Source: Mugil cephalus
Lineage: Eukaryota > Chordata > Actinopteri > Mugiliformes > Mugilidae
Reading direction: 5' to 3'
DNA length: 64,000 bases
Assembly: GCF_022458985.1 (NCBI RefSeq)
Contig: NC_061789.1
Location: forward strand, 12,058,175-12,122,174
In this document: positions 50,601-61,039 of the stretch, piece by piece
Numbering within the stretch: position 1 is the first letter of the stretch
How the letters are laid out: each line of letters opens with the position of its first letter
Made by a program: the position numbers and the translations under genes
The notes under the pieces: generated by a model
What the model was told of the DNA's origin: nothing
Databases searched by the model: none
The model's input: only the letters and a program-made list of their open reading frames with translations

Positions 50601-53089
50601 ACAGAAAGGTCAACACATGTGTGTATGAGTCTCACCCTAGGTCCAGGAAGCGTCTCTTGGTTTTCTTGTCGAAGACGACGGTCGGACTGCCGGGATCAGC
50701 TGGACTGGTGTCTCGACTCGTATCAGAAACCAGCACTGACACACCCACATGCACACACACACACACACACATTCATTATACAAGGGTGTTTGCAGGTGTG
50801 CAACTTTACCTTTAAACATGTGAGCTGTTTCCAGGTGTGTTAATAAGTAAAAGTGCGTGCTGTTGTGTTTGCAACCATGTGTGATGGCGTGTGTGCATGT
50901 CTGTCTACCTTCGCTGTCGGGCCTCCTGTTCCTCCTGGTGTAAAGAGGAGAGCAGTCGGAGGACGGGCAGGATTTGGATGGCGAGCTGCTGGGCGTCACC
51001 AGAGGCTCCTGGGATGTTGCATTGGTCAGCTGATGGTACCGGCCCCGCGGAGGAGCAGCCAATGAAGCACCACCGTCCTCTGGAGAGCGGCGCACCTGAG
51101 AACACAACGCGTAGCCACAAGTTCTTTCATTAACATTAAAATAATGTATATCAATGTACTTTCATCTCTGATGGGTCTCACCAGCGGTGTATCAAAGGAG
51201 AAGGCGGGGCTTCGAGTTGACAGCAGAGAATCAGGAGAGGGGCCTCGCATTGCCAGGTGCAGGGGTGATCGGGCGGAGTGTATTGGACTGTCCTGATAAC
51301 ACACACATAAACACACAATGTTATATTATAGTTGTTTGGCTTTTACTTAAAGTCAATGTGACGAGCTCTCACTTAATAAATGATTAAGACTTGACATATT
51401 TTGACTATTTAAACATCTCTTCACCTTCCTGTCGAGGCTGTCGTCGCCCTCCGTCGAGCTAACGCTGTCACGGTAACGAGACCTGGAGGGCCGGTGCCTT
51501 CGCGTTTTGACGGACAGCTGGGCTCGGCCTTTCTGGATGCTGTTGTCGAGCAGCTCGGTCTCTGGGATCGCCTCGTTCAGGTCTGAAACCAATCATTCAC
51601 ACTTCAGTTTCGCACATGTACAGATTTACAGCTGTGCTGCCGGGGCAGAGGAGGTTTGTGGGAGATGAACCCTGACCCCGTGATGACCTTGTCTGCACGT
51701 TATTAATCTTTATTGAACACTTTGATTTTCTTCTCTTTATATTCTCGAAAATGTGATGATGTGGTGACGATATTTTTTCCTGTTTTCACTGGTGTTTTAT
51801 TTTGAAGGACACATTCATGTTTATGCTGCAGTTTTTTGTGATGATGCGTAATGTGCTTGCCTTCCTCCTCTTCCTCCTTCCACTCAGGGCCCCATCAAAT
51901 ATTCAACATGCTGACCATCTCACCCCCCGCCCCCATATACACATGAATCAGCGACTACTCATTCATAACTTTTTATGGAATTGTTGTAATTATTTTTATT
52001 ATTATAACTTTGTCTTCTTCTATATAACCTTGTTTTTCTTATTCATATTCCGTCTTTGTGCGCAGAGTTCAGACTTGTACAACGATCTGTGCAAAATATA
52101 AAGGCTTCCTGTCTCTCCTCCCCCACACTGAGCTGACAGCAGTTTATTTCCCATGGGGGGGAGGTAAACCCAGAGTAGGTGGGAGGGAGAGATAGATGCG
52201 CGGGGAGAAGAGTGACGGAGGTTCTGGTGGTAAAACATTAAATTCAGGTGACAGGGAGAGAAAATAAAGATTTAATGAAAGTTTGATTAATGGAGAGGTG
52301 AAAGAGAGACGTTCAGTGAGAGGAAGAGAGGGGGGAGGGCTCAGAGGAGAACAAATCACATTAGAGGGGGAGGAAGGAGAGACATTAGATGATATTAGAA
52401 ACAGGAGAGAGAACAAAGGAGCGAACGTCAGCTGTTGGTAATCCCAATGATCGTCTCTGATCAGCCACTGGAGCAAACTATAGATTTTAAGCAGAAAACA
52501 ATTCATTGGTCTTCAACAGGGGGTTCGCGACCCCTAGGGGGTCTGCGAAGGTATCGCAGGGGGGTCGCAAAATATTCCGTTGATTATATATTTTTCTATA
52601 TTTTTTTTGATTTTTACCCACAATTTTCCCCAACATATTTGAATTTCTTTAAATACACTTTAACTTGGATCCATATTTCAGTAAAGGTGTCACTGGAGGC
52701 AGAAGACGTTATCTTATACAGGAGCTGTCTCAATGTCCACCGTTTCACACAGAGTGAAACGCTGGATGACACCTGTCAATCAAAGCCTCCTGTACACAGC
52801 AGGCCCCGCCCCTGTTGCTGCTGGGCCAATCACAAGGCTGCATATTACACACTGACTCTGTCAGGTACCCCGCAATTGGCCGAAAGCTTGCAGTAGTAAC
52901 AGAAGAGAAGCTAACAGTACATGATATGTATAGGTATGTTTATGTTTACGCCAGTTGCACGGCCACCCTACTGTTGCACATATTTGAAATAATAAAAAAA
53001 AATGTAATAGCTTAAAGCAAAATGATAATCTCTGTGTTTATGTGCGACTCACCGAACACGTTGTCAGTGTCGTCCAGGCCGGCAGACAT
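45837..53089 (-). CDS. samd14: SAM domain-containing protein 14 (SAMD14)
   Basis: SAMD14 is an adaptor with a carboxy-terminal SAM domain related to the neurabins; in mouse it is a GATA2 target that supports KIT signalling in blood progenitors. Exons (high to low): 53089-53053, 51582-51425, 51292-51182, 51095-50909, 50735-50636, 49563-49495, 49408-49252, 47887-47765, 47657-47502 and 45992-45837. The total is 1254 nt, 417 aa, the human length as I recall it, with all phases consistent. Conserved blocks are KGRAQLSVKTRRHRPSRSRY, RYHQLTNATSQEPL, KKTKRRFLDLGVTLRRS (neurabin-like segment), KDKSNRLSVGS, FVSFSWFTE, PYHTLSQSSDE, the SAM domain (WTTQEVCQWLRGLNMEQYVP, ERDIDGQELLQMDGNKLKAL), and a basic coiled-coil tail ending QEQRKS. 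The start is the only ATG before the phase-1 donor that reads into the family's amino terminus. The acceptor of exon 5 is less certain. Confidence 0.93.
48595..48795. repeat. Dispersed transposon end inside a samd14 intron
   Basis: Text such as TTTTGTTGACGAATATTTTTCGTCA and TTTTCGTCGTCATTTTTATTCACTGA, with TTAACACTG at the edge, is familiar from an abundant fish DNA-transposon end rich in TTTCGTC and GACGAAA words. I cannot fix both boundaries. Confidence 0.5.
50034..50130. mobile_element. hAT-like terminal fragment in a samd14 intron
   Basis: CAGTGGCTCTCAACTTTTTTGGGG closely follows the hAT terminal consensus CAGTGGTTCTCAAC, and the following text about GACCCCC resembles fish hAT ends. The opposite end was not found with certainty; related-looking sequence continues to about 50540. 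Confidence 0.5.
52505..52996. mobile_element. hAT-type relic in samd14 intron 1
   Basis: The stretch begins TTGGTCTTCAACAGGGGGTT and CGCGACCCCTAGGGGGT. Further on it has GGCCCCGCCCCTGTTGCTGC and GCACGGCCACCCTACTGTTG, wording I associate with a dispersed non-autonomous hAT family of fish. It ends near an A-rich run (AATAATAAAAAAAAATG). No transposase remains. Confidence 0.5.
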
Positions 53090-53404
53090 GGCTCAGCAGT
53101 TACTGTCCAGAGAGACAAACAGAAAACGACAGAATTAAAGAGGCAGGAAGTAAATGTTGAAATGAAGCGAGCCAATCATGTCGAAGCTAACCGATCGCCA
53201 CCCAGTCAGCGATGTTGTTTGAGGCTAATGCTAGCACTTCGATGGACTGAACTGATGAGACGAGAAGTGGCAACATGTAGCTGAGCGACATGAACACCAT
53301 GAATGAACTAAACAAGTGTTAACGTGTTCATGATCCTCAACACAGACACACAGCCACCACCCTATGCTAATGCTAATGGTCAGAGAAAACTATTTTTTCA
53401 ATTG

Positions 53405-53530
53405 TATGTGAAGGTTCTCAGTCGTCCAGGTTATGATAATCCAAAAGGCGTTAAAAACTAGACATATAAAGTTTCTTGAAGACATTTCGCCGCTAATCTG
53501 AGTAGCTTCTTCAGTTTCAAGAGACAGGTA
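53405..53530. repeat. Dispersed retroposon fragment upstream of samd14
   Basis: GTGAAGGTTCTCAGTCGTCCAGGTTATGAT, AGACATTTCGCCGCTAATCTGAG and TAGCTTCTTCAGTTTC are words of a very abundant fish interspersed repeat. Family assignment is not attempted. Confidence 0.6.
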
Positions 53531-54460
53531 GTTTAAATAGGAAACTCTGTGGGTGAGACACATCAGAAACCTGCTGGACGTATTATTATTATTTTTTTAA
53601 TTGTTTTCTACTCTGACCCACAGTTTGGTTATTAAGAACCTGAAACACAGAAAAATCAATTCATATGATGAGCTCTGTGGATGATACTCCAGTACCAATG
53701 ATCGGTCAGATGATGTGCCGTAAACAACAAACCAGCTGATCAGTGCAGCAGAGGAAGCAGCTTTCCAAAATAAAACTCTGCTCTGAGATCATCTGTCCCT
53801 GCAGATTTCTTCCTCCCCCTCGCCACCCCCACCCCTCCACCCCCCACCCCCAAGCAGTTGACCTCTCAAAAGGCTCATTAAGGACTCAAAGTGAGTCCTG
53901 AGGCAGGAAGTCAGGAGGGAGACGTTGAGGCTCAGCTGATGCTGCTGACCCACTTCACGGCAGGACTCACCGCTTTCAGTCCATCTCACTGAACATCACA
54001 ACACACACACACAGACACATTGTAACCTGCTGTACACCCTATGCAATGATGATGAAGTTCTGATGAGGACGTCTCAGCAGCTGTTTCTGAACATGTTTCT
54101 CCGAAATTTATATCAGTCCTCAGTTAATCCTTATCAAAGTCGCCTTCATCTGATGCTGCTTGTCCTTCTGTGATGTTTGTAGATCAGCTGATCGTGACAG
54201 AGTCTCAGCCGCACACGGAGGAGGAAGGTAAATCCTTTTAGAAGCAGGTGGTTCTCAAATTAACCTCTATGGTGATGGTTTCCATCTGTGTTGGCCTGTC
54301 TACCTACTTCTTCAGCATCGTCTCAGAACATCTTCACCTGTCAGAGCTCATAATCACATGTGACTCATTTTCCAGAATCTAAAGTTGGCAGATCGTGACA
54401 TGACACAGGTTGACTCATGAAACAAGTATAACGAGCTTGTGTTTGGCGGCAAACCCTCAA
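53531..54460. other. Gene-free stretch upstream of samd14
   Basis: No supported gene. It contains a C-rich/purine-asymmetric patch at 53805-53855 (CCCCCTCGCCACCCCCACCCC). The minus-strand frame at 53789-53989 is a composition artefact. Confidence 0.4.
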
Positions 54461-54464
54461 TATA

Positions 54465-54674
54465 CGCAGAGCAGCCACAACATTATGACCACTGACGGGA
54501 GAAGCAAATGACACTGAGCATCTTGTGACAATTCAATGTTCTGATGGGATTTGTTGGACCTGGCATTCATGTGGACACGTAGCGCCCACGTGCACCAGGC
54601 CGGGCACCCCCACCCCATAGCTCCGACGCTCCTTAATGGCAGCAGACATCACCAGCAGGATGCAGCCTGACGCA

Positions 54675-54722
<48 letters not shown>

Positions 54723-54851
54723 CTGTTCAGGAACAACTCAGAAAACAAGGTGTTGAGCCGGAGGACACCATCAGGATCCCCGTGTCCCTTCTCTGATGAG
54801 TCACAACAATATTCGGAAGGTGGTCATAATGTTATGCCTGGTCAGTGTATA
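54465..54851. mobile_element. Deletion derivative of a Tc1-like transposon with an internal CA repeat
   Basis: The left end reads AGCAGCCACAACATTATGACCACTGACGG and the right end AAGGTGGTCATAATGTTATGCCTGGTCAGTGTATA, an imperfect inverted-repeat pair. Between them is a trace of transposase (TGGCATTCATGTGGACACGTAGC) and a CA microsatellite at 54677-54718. The complete elements of this family are about 1.3 kb or longer, so most of the coding region is lost. Confidence 0.75.
54677..54718. repeat. (CA)n microsatellite
   Basis: About 20 CA units lie inside the Tc1-like relic. It is one of several simple repeats clustered within 1.5 kb. Confidence 0.9.
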
Positions 54852-55489
54852 GTGCCAGATATCTTCAGACACATTCTGGTGCAGACAAGATCAGGGAGTT
54901 CTCAGCTCACAGCCTGAAACACCTGAGCGGAGCCGAGAGTTCAGTGGATCGCCGATATCTCGACGTCTCCGTCGGGCTTCAAACGCCGACAGGTGACGTT
55001 GGACGAAGAGAGAGGTGGAAAGACGCAGACACAGGCTGGAGAGAGACAGAGATAGAGAGAGAGAGAGGGGGAACTGGGCAGGTAGCCCAGGACGAAGGCC
55101 ATCTGCTGCCTCGCCCTGCAGGAAATAGCCGGACAGAAGCCGAAGCTCAGAAATGTCCAGCAGCAACACACTCGGGTATAAGCGCACATTCACGCAACAG
55201 ACAGCGGTCACGTTGGGCTGACACACACAGTGGAAAATGTTTCCACTTGATGACATTTGTGGGCTTCGCACACACCGCAACACACAATACACGTTAGTTT
55301 GTGTTGCGTGTCAATCTCTGTTGCGAGTCACTGTTTGTTGTGTGTCAGCCTGTGCTGCTGCCAGTCCGTGTTGTGCTTCTTTGTCGACTCTCAGCGGCAC
55401 CGAACGACGTCCCCGGCTTGAAATGGAGCAGACATGCAGGGAGCATCAGACCTATCTGTGGGCTGCTGTTAGACTGGGTGGAGATGCTC

Positions 55490-55614
55490 AGACACACACA
55501 CACACACGGGCACGCACACACACACACACACACACACCGCTCTAATGAGACAAACACCCTGACAACACAGCGCCGCTCATTCCCAGAAGACAACAGGAAA
55601 ATGCACCGTCAGAG

Positions 55615-55653
<39 letters not shown>

Positions 55654-55814
55654 TTTGTCAGAAGAAAAGATGGAGGCTGAGGAGCAGATTAAAGTCGTGA
55701 TGACAGACGTGTATAAAGACACAGGAGAGGTAAACAAACCCGCAAACAAACAAACACATCAACTCACCTTTCTGTCTCTCTCTCTGTCTGTTGTCATGGC
55801 ACACCACCCTCTCG

Positions 55815-55860
<46 letters not shown>
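55490..55860. repeat. Cluster of CA, GT and CT microsatellites
   Basis: Three runs follow each other: (CA)n at 55491-55538, (GT)n at 55616-55651 and (CT)n at 55815-55858. The long frames around 55301-55873 exist only because such runs have no stops. Confidence 0.9.
55670..55729 (+). other. Weak candidate first coding exon
   Basis: An ATG at 55670 opens MEAEEQIKVVMTDVYKDTGE and the frame meets a donor-like GAGAG|GTAAAC at 55729. The peptide is not low-complexity although it sits between microsatellites. No downstream exon was found, so this may be chance. Confidence 0.2.
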
Positions 55861-56069
55861 GGTAGGTTACTGATGACCGCGTCTCCCAGGGTTCCACGGG
55901 GCTTTCTCCGCTTCAGATGACAGTGTGGGCTCCGACCGGAGGACTGTGGGCGCTGTAGTTTCCTCGTCAGGACCCTCCGCTCTTGAGCGAATGCTGGCTC
56001 ACTGCAACTCAGCAGAATACTGCAGCCTCCATCTGAGCGAGCAGCACCAAGGACAGCTGAGACACTCTG

Positions 56070-56112
56070 AGGGAGGAGGAGGAGGAGGAGGAGGAGGAGG
56101 AGGAGGAGGAGG
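56070..56112. repeat. (GGA)n trinucleotide repeat
   Basis: About 13 GGA units on the plus strand. Purine-rich runs like this can adopt triplex or G-rich structures. No gene reads through it convincingly. Confidence 0.9.
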
Positions 56113-56409
56113 CTGTGATCATGCAGGGAGGAGAGAAGCACGATTGGATGGAGGAGAGAAGGAGGGATGAGGAGAAGACAAACAGGAAAATGAAAGGAGC
56201 GAAAAGGGGCAGCACAGAAAAATAATCTGATGAAAACATGGACGAATAAAAATATATAAATAATATATAATAACAAATAAATAATTAAATAAATATAGTT
56301 AGAATTCTAAAAATAGATACAGTTTCAGGCAGATTAAATGTAACCAGAAAGAAAGGGGATGTTAAATTCAAATTTTTTTCTCCTTATTTTTTCAGTTGTG
56401 TTGAATGTT

Positions 56410-56615
56410 CAAACCATAGACTGTATAAATATGGACTTTGCTCTGTTCTACCTCCACCAGTGACAAAGAAATATTGGAATATACACTGTACTTATTCATT
56501 TATTATCTCCAACTACTAACCTACTTACAATTATTATTGTTTGTACTTTTGCATTTTAATTTGGCCCAAGTCCCGTCCACTAACAGTTTAGACCAGGGGT
56601 CTTCAACGTTTTTCA
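56410..56615. repeat. Dispersed repeats (related to 32275-32430) and a hAT-like end
   Basis: CATAGACTGTATAAATATGGACTTTG and TTTGGCCCAAGTCCCGTCCACTAACAGTTTAGA repeat the wording of 32275-32430. Next to it, CAGGGGTCTTCAACGTTTTTCAGG at 56594 looks like a hAT terminal sequence. Boundaries are approximate. Confidence 0.5.
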
Positions 56616-57420
56616 GGCAAAGAAAGTAGGGTTCGCTTGGTAGTAGCGTGTTTTCACTTTAGTATCTCCGGCTGCTTCTCCATCTCTGCAATTTTGGAAT
56701 TGAATGTTTTCGATCAATAAAGATGGAACACTTCAAGGAAAGGTTAACCACGGGGGCTCGGAGACGCAAACACTTGCATGACTCGACTTTGGGGAGATTA
56801 CAGCTAAGGCTTTAGTCGCCACCGTTGAGAGTGAAGCAGGAAGTAGAAACTAAAATTAACCTGACTAGAAAAAATTCTCAGTGCTGACTAAGGTTTTTAC
56901 AAAGGGAGACAGACTGAGAAGCGCACAAGTATAAATGGTTTGTGAAGGCTACATGCATAAACTGCGGTCTCTATGTCCATCAGTACACTAAAAGTGCCTT
57001 AACGTGGAGGAGGTGGAGCTTATGACCTGTATTGTACCTAACCCTAACCGTAAGCCTCGCTCTAATCATAACCCTAGCCACTAACCCTATGCCCCCTTTA
57101 ACATGGTTTTTCCATTGGTTTTTCCTCTTAAATATCTGCAGTGTCTTCCACTTCCTGGTCTGTTGCATTCTGGGTACTTCAAACGTCTCTCTTTTGATGG
57201 TTCATTTTGGCTGCCTTTTGGATTTAAGATCTTAGTGTCACATATTGGACGAGCCGTCTCATAGTGCCGCTTCCATTTTTATGCTTTGTATACATACTTT
57301 TCACTGTTTTGAAATTTCAACATGTTCAACCATGATTGTACCCCGTTACCTGCAGTGACTCCTTCTCAGATGGGTGACTTCACATTCCACTAAATGTTTA
57401 AGATAACTGTTTCTTTATTC
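56616..57420. other. Gene-free stretch
   Basis: No supported gene. The telomere-like CTAACCCTAACCG words at 57035-57085 (CTAACCCTAACC, CTCTAATCATAACCC, CTAACCCTATG) are degenerate and short. Confidence 0.4.
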
Positions 57421-57479
57421 TTCCCCATAGAAATGACCTGTCCATGGGATGTCAGCTACTATATACAATCAATGGGTAA

Positions 57480-58020
57480 CAGTGGAGGAGAGCTGATCTT
57501 TGCTCTGATTGGCTGGACTGGTGCAACCTAGCGGTGCTAACCAACAGTCTTTGCTGGTCAGGTGGTGAGTTATGTTTTTTTTTTATCTTCCTATCCGCCT
57601 ATCTATCCCCACCCATACAACACATTGTGGCATTTTGGCCCTGAAGGTTATTTCTTTATTTCAGGTAAACCTTACCAGAAGTTACCTGGTGGAGTTTTGT
57701 CCTTCTTGATGTGAGACAATTAGTTGTCGTGTTAAGTCAAGGTAGTGATGTAGCAGCAGCAACAAGAGCTCAGCATATGAGGAACCCCTTCATCACTGTT
57801 AAAGCTGTCTTAGTTATCAGGTTACCAAAGCTCTGATGGTAATTCTGTCTTCATTATGAAACAAAGTCAATCAAATAATAAAACGGGATCTTGAAAGAGT
57901 TTTAATGTCAGTGACTCACACCTCTCCATAAATACCTGTGTGCAAGTTCAAACTGTCTTCTTGAAGTGACTCAGGGTAAGTTGACATATTCCTTAGAGTT
58001 ACTTTGAGGTGATCAGGCTG
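57480..58020. repeat. First copy of the right-end tandem repeat unit
   Basis: It contains CTGATTGGCTGGACTGG, CTAACCAACAGTCTT-GCTGGTCAGGTGGTGAGT, GTAAACCTTACCAGAAGTTACCTGGTGGAG and CTTGAAAGAGTTTTAATGTCAGTGACTCACACCTCTCCATAAA. All recur at 61190-61700, 62010-62400 and partly at 62700-62870, so this is a diverged member of a local tandem array. Confidence 0.75.
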
Positions 58021-58189
58021 GATTTGTGTGAATCTGAACTGGATGTCTTCATTTGTAACTGTAACTCTGGTTTATATGTTATATTTTACTGGACACATGG
58101 ACTTGGATTGATACTAAACATACTGATACCGATCCACTACTGGATCCACTACTGTGGAAATCCTGGGGATTTTGGGGGGCGGTTCCAGT

Positions 58190-58316
58190 TGCATTATCTT
58201 TTCACGTCCGATGTCCAACGTCAGTCTCAGTGTTTCCAAGCATATTTAAGGAGCTGAAGTTCACATGCTAAATATTTTTTCAGTAGCTCAGATTGTCCTG
58301 CATCGCTCCAAAGAAG
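58190..58316 (+). other. Candidate 5' untranslated exon, copy 1 of a duplicated gene start
   Basis: The text ATGTCCAACGTCAGTCTCAGTGTTTCCAAGC ... GATTGTCCTGCATCGCTCCAAAGAAG|GTAAGA ends in a good splice donor and is repeated nearly unchanged at 63280-63389. It precedes a small coding exon at 58633-58741 in both copies. Its own beginning is not known. Confidence 0.45.
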
Positions 58317-58632
58317 GTAAGATGTCTCTACACAACAAAGATTTGTAGGTCGTGTGAAGTTTGTCAGCCTCAGTAACATTTTTGAGACAAACTCCCACTG
58401 CAGGTATCCAGGTTGTCAGCTCCTCCTTGCTAAAACATGTCATGACCACTGTGTTCATATCATTTAGCCCATTCTCATGTTTTGAAATTCAACATGTATG
58501 AATCAAGCTTTAGTTTAGCTCAGCTGAGTCTGTGTCATCGCAGGATGTTTGTGACAGAATTCATTCAGCCCAGAAAAACATTTACCATTTCTTAGACTTG
58601 TTGTTAACAGTAAAGTTTTTGCCATTCTCCAG

Positions 58633-59654
58633 GTCGTAGGAGGAAAAATCAGAAGAGTTCAGCTATGAACAACATCACATTAGACACCACTCAGAGTCTG
58701 AGAGACCTGCAGCTGGAACTGGAACTGGAACTGGAAATTCTGTGAGTCTCTAAAAATTCATATAGCTACAATCTATCAAAAATTTCTCACAACAATTAAA
58801 CATGTAGATCTCACATGCGTCAGCTAAGGTCAGTGTTCATGACTCCACCATGAGAAAGAGACTGGGCTAAAATGCTCTGCACGGTAGAGTTCAAAGACCA
58901 AAACCACTGCTGAGCAAATGGAACATAACGGCAGGTATAATTTTTTGGCACATCTTGATGATCCCCAAAACTTTTGGGAAAATACTCTGTGGACTGATGA
59001 GGCAAAAGTTGAACTTTTTGGAAGGTGCGTATCACATTACATCACAGTAACACCACATTTCAGAAACAGAACATCATAGCAACAGTAAAATCTGGTGGTG
59101 GTAATGTGATGGTCTGACATAAACCAGAACTTGGCGTAAAAGATTAATACTCGCTTTTTCTTTATCACAACCATCAGAGGAATAATGACAACTAGGGTCC
59201 ACTATTGATGACGTGTTACACAATTGAATTAAGGTTCAACTATTTGATAAACTCAACCTCCAAGACTAAAATGTCAGCAGTATTAAACCTTAAAATACTT
59301 TAACCAAATAATAAATACTTATCTTTTGAACCATAACAGGACACACAACATGCAGGGGTTTCATGTAGTGACATGCGTTGGCCTGTGTCTTACCGTTGGC
59401 CCACTACACCAAACTGTGGAGTCTTGCCATGACACAGGGTGCGTCTTCGACATAATTTCACAGACCTAACTATAACCCTTCCATCTTTATACTGTCTATG
59501 GTACAAACAGAACCCTTCTGCTAAATGTCTCATCAAAGGGTTTTAGATTTACATTTTAGGACAAAACTGAAGATGATTAACAGATTTTTTTCAGATTACT
59601 CAGAGACTCCTCCGTCAGTCTTGACAACAGCTTTGCTCTGTTTCCAGTTAACAG
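58633..59654 (+). CDS. 5' coding exons of an unrecognised gene, copy 1 (partial)
   Basis: Exon 2 follows acceptor TTGCCATTCTCCAG at 58633 and starts with ATG at 58665: MNNITLDTTQSLRDLQLELE, then an acidic helix ending LEIL, donor 58741|GTGAGT (phase 2). A possible exon 3 (59595-59654, acceptor TTTTTTTCAG, donor AACAG|GTAAAA) continues in frame with LLRDSSVSLDNSFALFPVN. No further exon was found before 60 kb, and a Tc1 fragment sits between exons 2 and 3, so this copy may be broken or non-functional. The exon 2 layout (short charged helix ending EIL, phase 2) resembles exon 1 of the unknown gene at 8138-9193, but homology is not shown. Confidence 0.4.
58815..59125 (+). mobile_element. Tc1/mariner transposase fragment
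   Basis: GAGAAAGAGACTGGGCTAAAATG, CATCTTGATGATCCCCAAAAC, TTTTGGGAAAATACTCTGTGGACTGATGAGGCAAAAGTTGAACTTTTTGGAAG and CTGGTGGTGGTAATGTGATGGTCTG match the central transposase of an abundant fish Tc1-like family (TLWTDEAKVELFG and GGGNVMV motifs). Only about 300 bases remain and no terminal repeats were seen. It lies within the presumed second intron of the neighbouring partial gene. Confidence 0.85.
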
Positions 59655-59659
59655 GTAAA

Positions 59660-60079
59660 ACTTAGCAGATGTTACCTCTGCTTAATGTGAGACCATTAGT
59701 TGTGTGTTACGTCAATGTAATAGCAGCAACAAGAGCTCAGCATATGAAGAACTCCTTCATTACTAATAAAGCTGTTGTCAGTTCATTGATCACCACATAA
59801 ATCAATACATGTTACATAGATTATGTCTGTTAGTCTGTCTGTGAAGATGATTCAAAAAACTCAAACAAGTTCAGCAGAAATCAAACTTTAAATCATCCAA
59901 AATCAACTAAAAACATTCTAATATTTCCAATGGTTTATGAATAAATTGAACTTTTATTCATCTTTAGATTTATAAACTGTTATTGAAAGACAGTTTGTGT
60001 TTCCATCTTAGTGACACTAGATGTCACTGTTGTCGTTGATGACTTTCAGCTGCTGCTCAAAGTGATAATACAGTCCTTT
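59660..60079. other. Gene-free stretch with part of the local repeat unit
   Basis: 59665-59790 repeats the words AGTAGCAGCAACAAGAGCTCAGCATATGA and CTTCATTACTAATAAAGCTGTTGTCAGTT found at 57750 and 61615, so it is another diverged piece of the tandem unit. The remainder shows nothing recognisable. Confidence 0.5.
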
Positions 60080-60990
60080 TGATATTTTATCCAGAATCCT
60101 TTGCAGACAATGACTTTGACAGTCTGGAACAAATGGACATCAGCTTAACTAGTTTTAGTGCTTTTTTGCCTTTGGTCTTGGCGTTTGGTCTTCAGTGCAC
60201 GTGGAGAACAGAGCATGTGGGTTTGGAGAATGGCGCAATATTTGGCAGAGTTCAATGTGACATCACAAACACTGAGATAACCAACACCAGCAGCACTCAT
60301 GAATCTGCAAACCATGATACTGCCTCCACTATTTTTGACAGTAGGTACTGTACATGGTGGAGATACTGCTTCGGCTGGCCATGGAAACTGGACTCATCTG
60401 ACCACAGAATCTTCTTCCAGTTCCTGACTGTCCAGTTCTTGTGTGCTTGGGCCTAACCAGGCTAACCTCTATCAATCATTGATCAGGGGCTTCTTGACAG
60501 CCTTGTAGGACCTTAAGCCATGATCTAAAAGTCTGGACACCAGTTTGGTTTGACAACTGCTGTTGGAGCTCCTGGGATGTCATGCGGTGTTTTTACCTGC
60601 ACATGTAGATCAGGATGTAGTAATTTTTTTCTGAAGAAACCCTTGGACGCCCACATCTTGGTTGTCTTACAAGTTGTTGGTTTGTCTGTATTTCTGCAGG
60701 GTGGATCCAGTACTGAAAGACTGCATCTGCACTTCTGGCGATCTGGTGGCAGCTGTACTCTTCCTAACTGAGAATCTGTATCTTCAAGTTTTTTTCCTGC
60801 ATTAGGTTTCTTGTTTTAGCCATTTTTGTTTCTGAAGAACTTCTAAATGTATTGGCTTTATATAGACACCAAGCATGGCAACAGAAAAAAATGGTCTTTT
60901 AATAAAAAACACGGCCTTCATTAGTGGATCACTCAAACTTTCTTTTGTATTTTTATGGAATTAATCAGTTTAACCAAGATTTGAATGCCT
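60080..60990 (-). mobile_element. Second Tc1/mariner relic, opposite orientation
   Basis: Minus-strand translation around 60230-60420 gives KKILWSDESSFQWPAEA-, PTVKNSGGSIMVCRFMSAAG- and -VGYLSVCDVTLN-like text, the central DDE region of a Tc1-like transposase (WSDES, GGSIMVWG). Stops and shifts are present within it (for example a stop after KSTKTS), and no intact frame remains. The outer limits are approximate. Confidence 0.7.
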
Positions 60991-61039
60991 GTTTCAGGAT
61001 TTGTTTAGTATTTTGTCTGTGACTGTACTAAAAGAAATC

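Noticed and set aside
51583-53052. E-box-GATA composite enhancer in samd14 intron 1, as described in mouse Samd14
   Set aside because: A TTATCT occurs near 52710, but no CAGATG E-box stands at the required short spacing, and the segment is hAT-type debris.
55301-55873. 190-codon plus-strand frame
   Set aside because: It is sustained by CA, GT and CT runs without stops and has no domain.
57035-57090. Interstitial telomere-like repeats (CTAACCC)
   Set aside because: Only a few imperfect words occur; too short and irregular to be an interstitial telomere.
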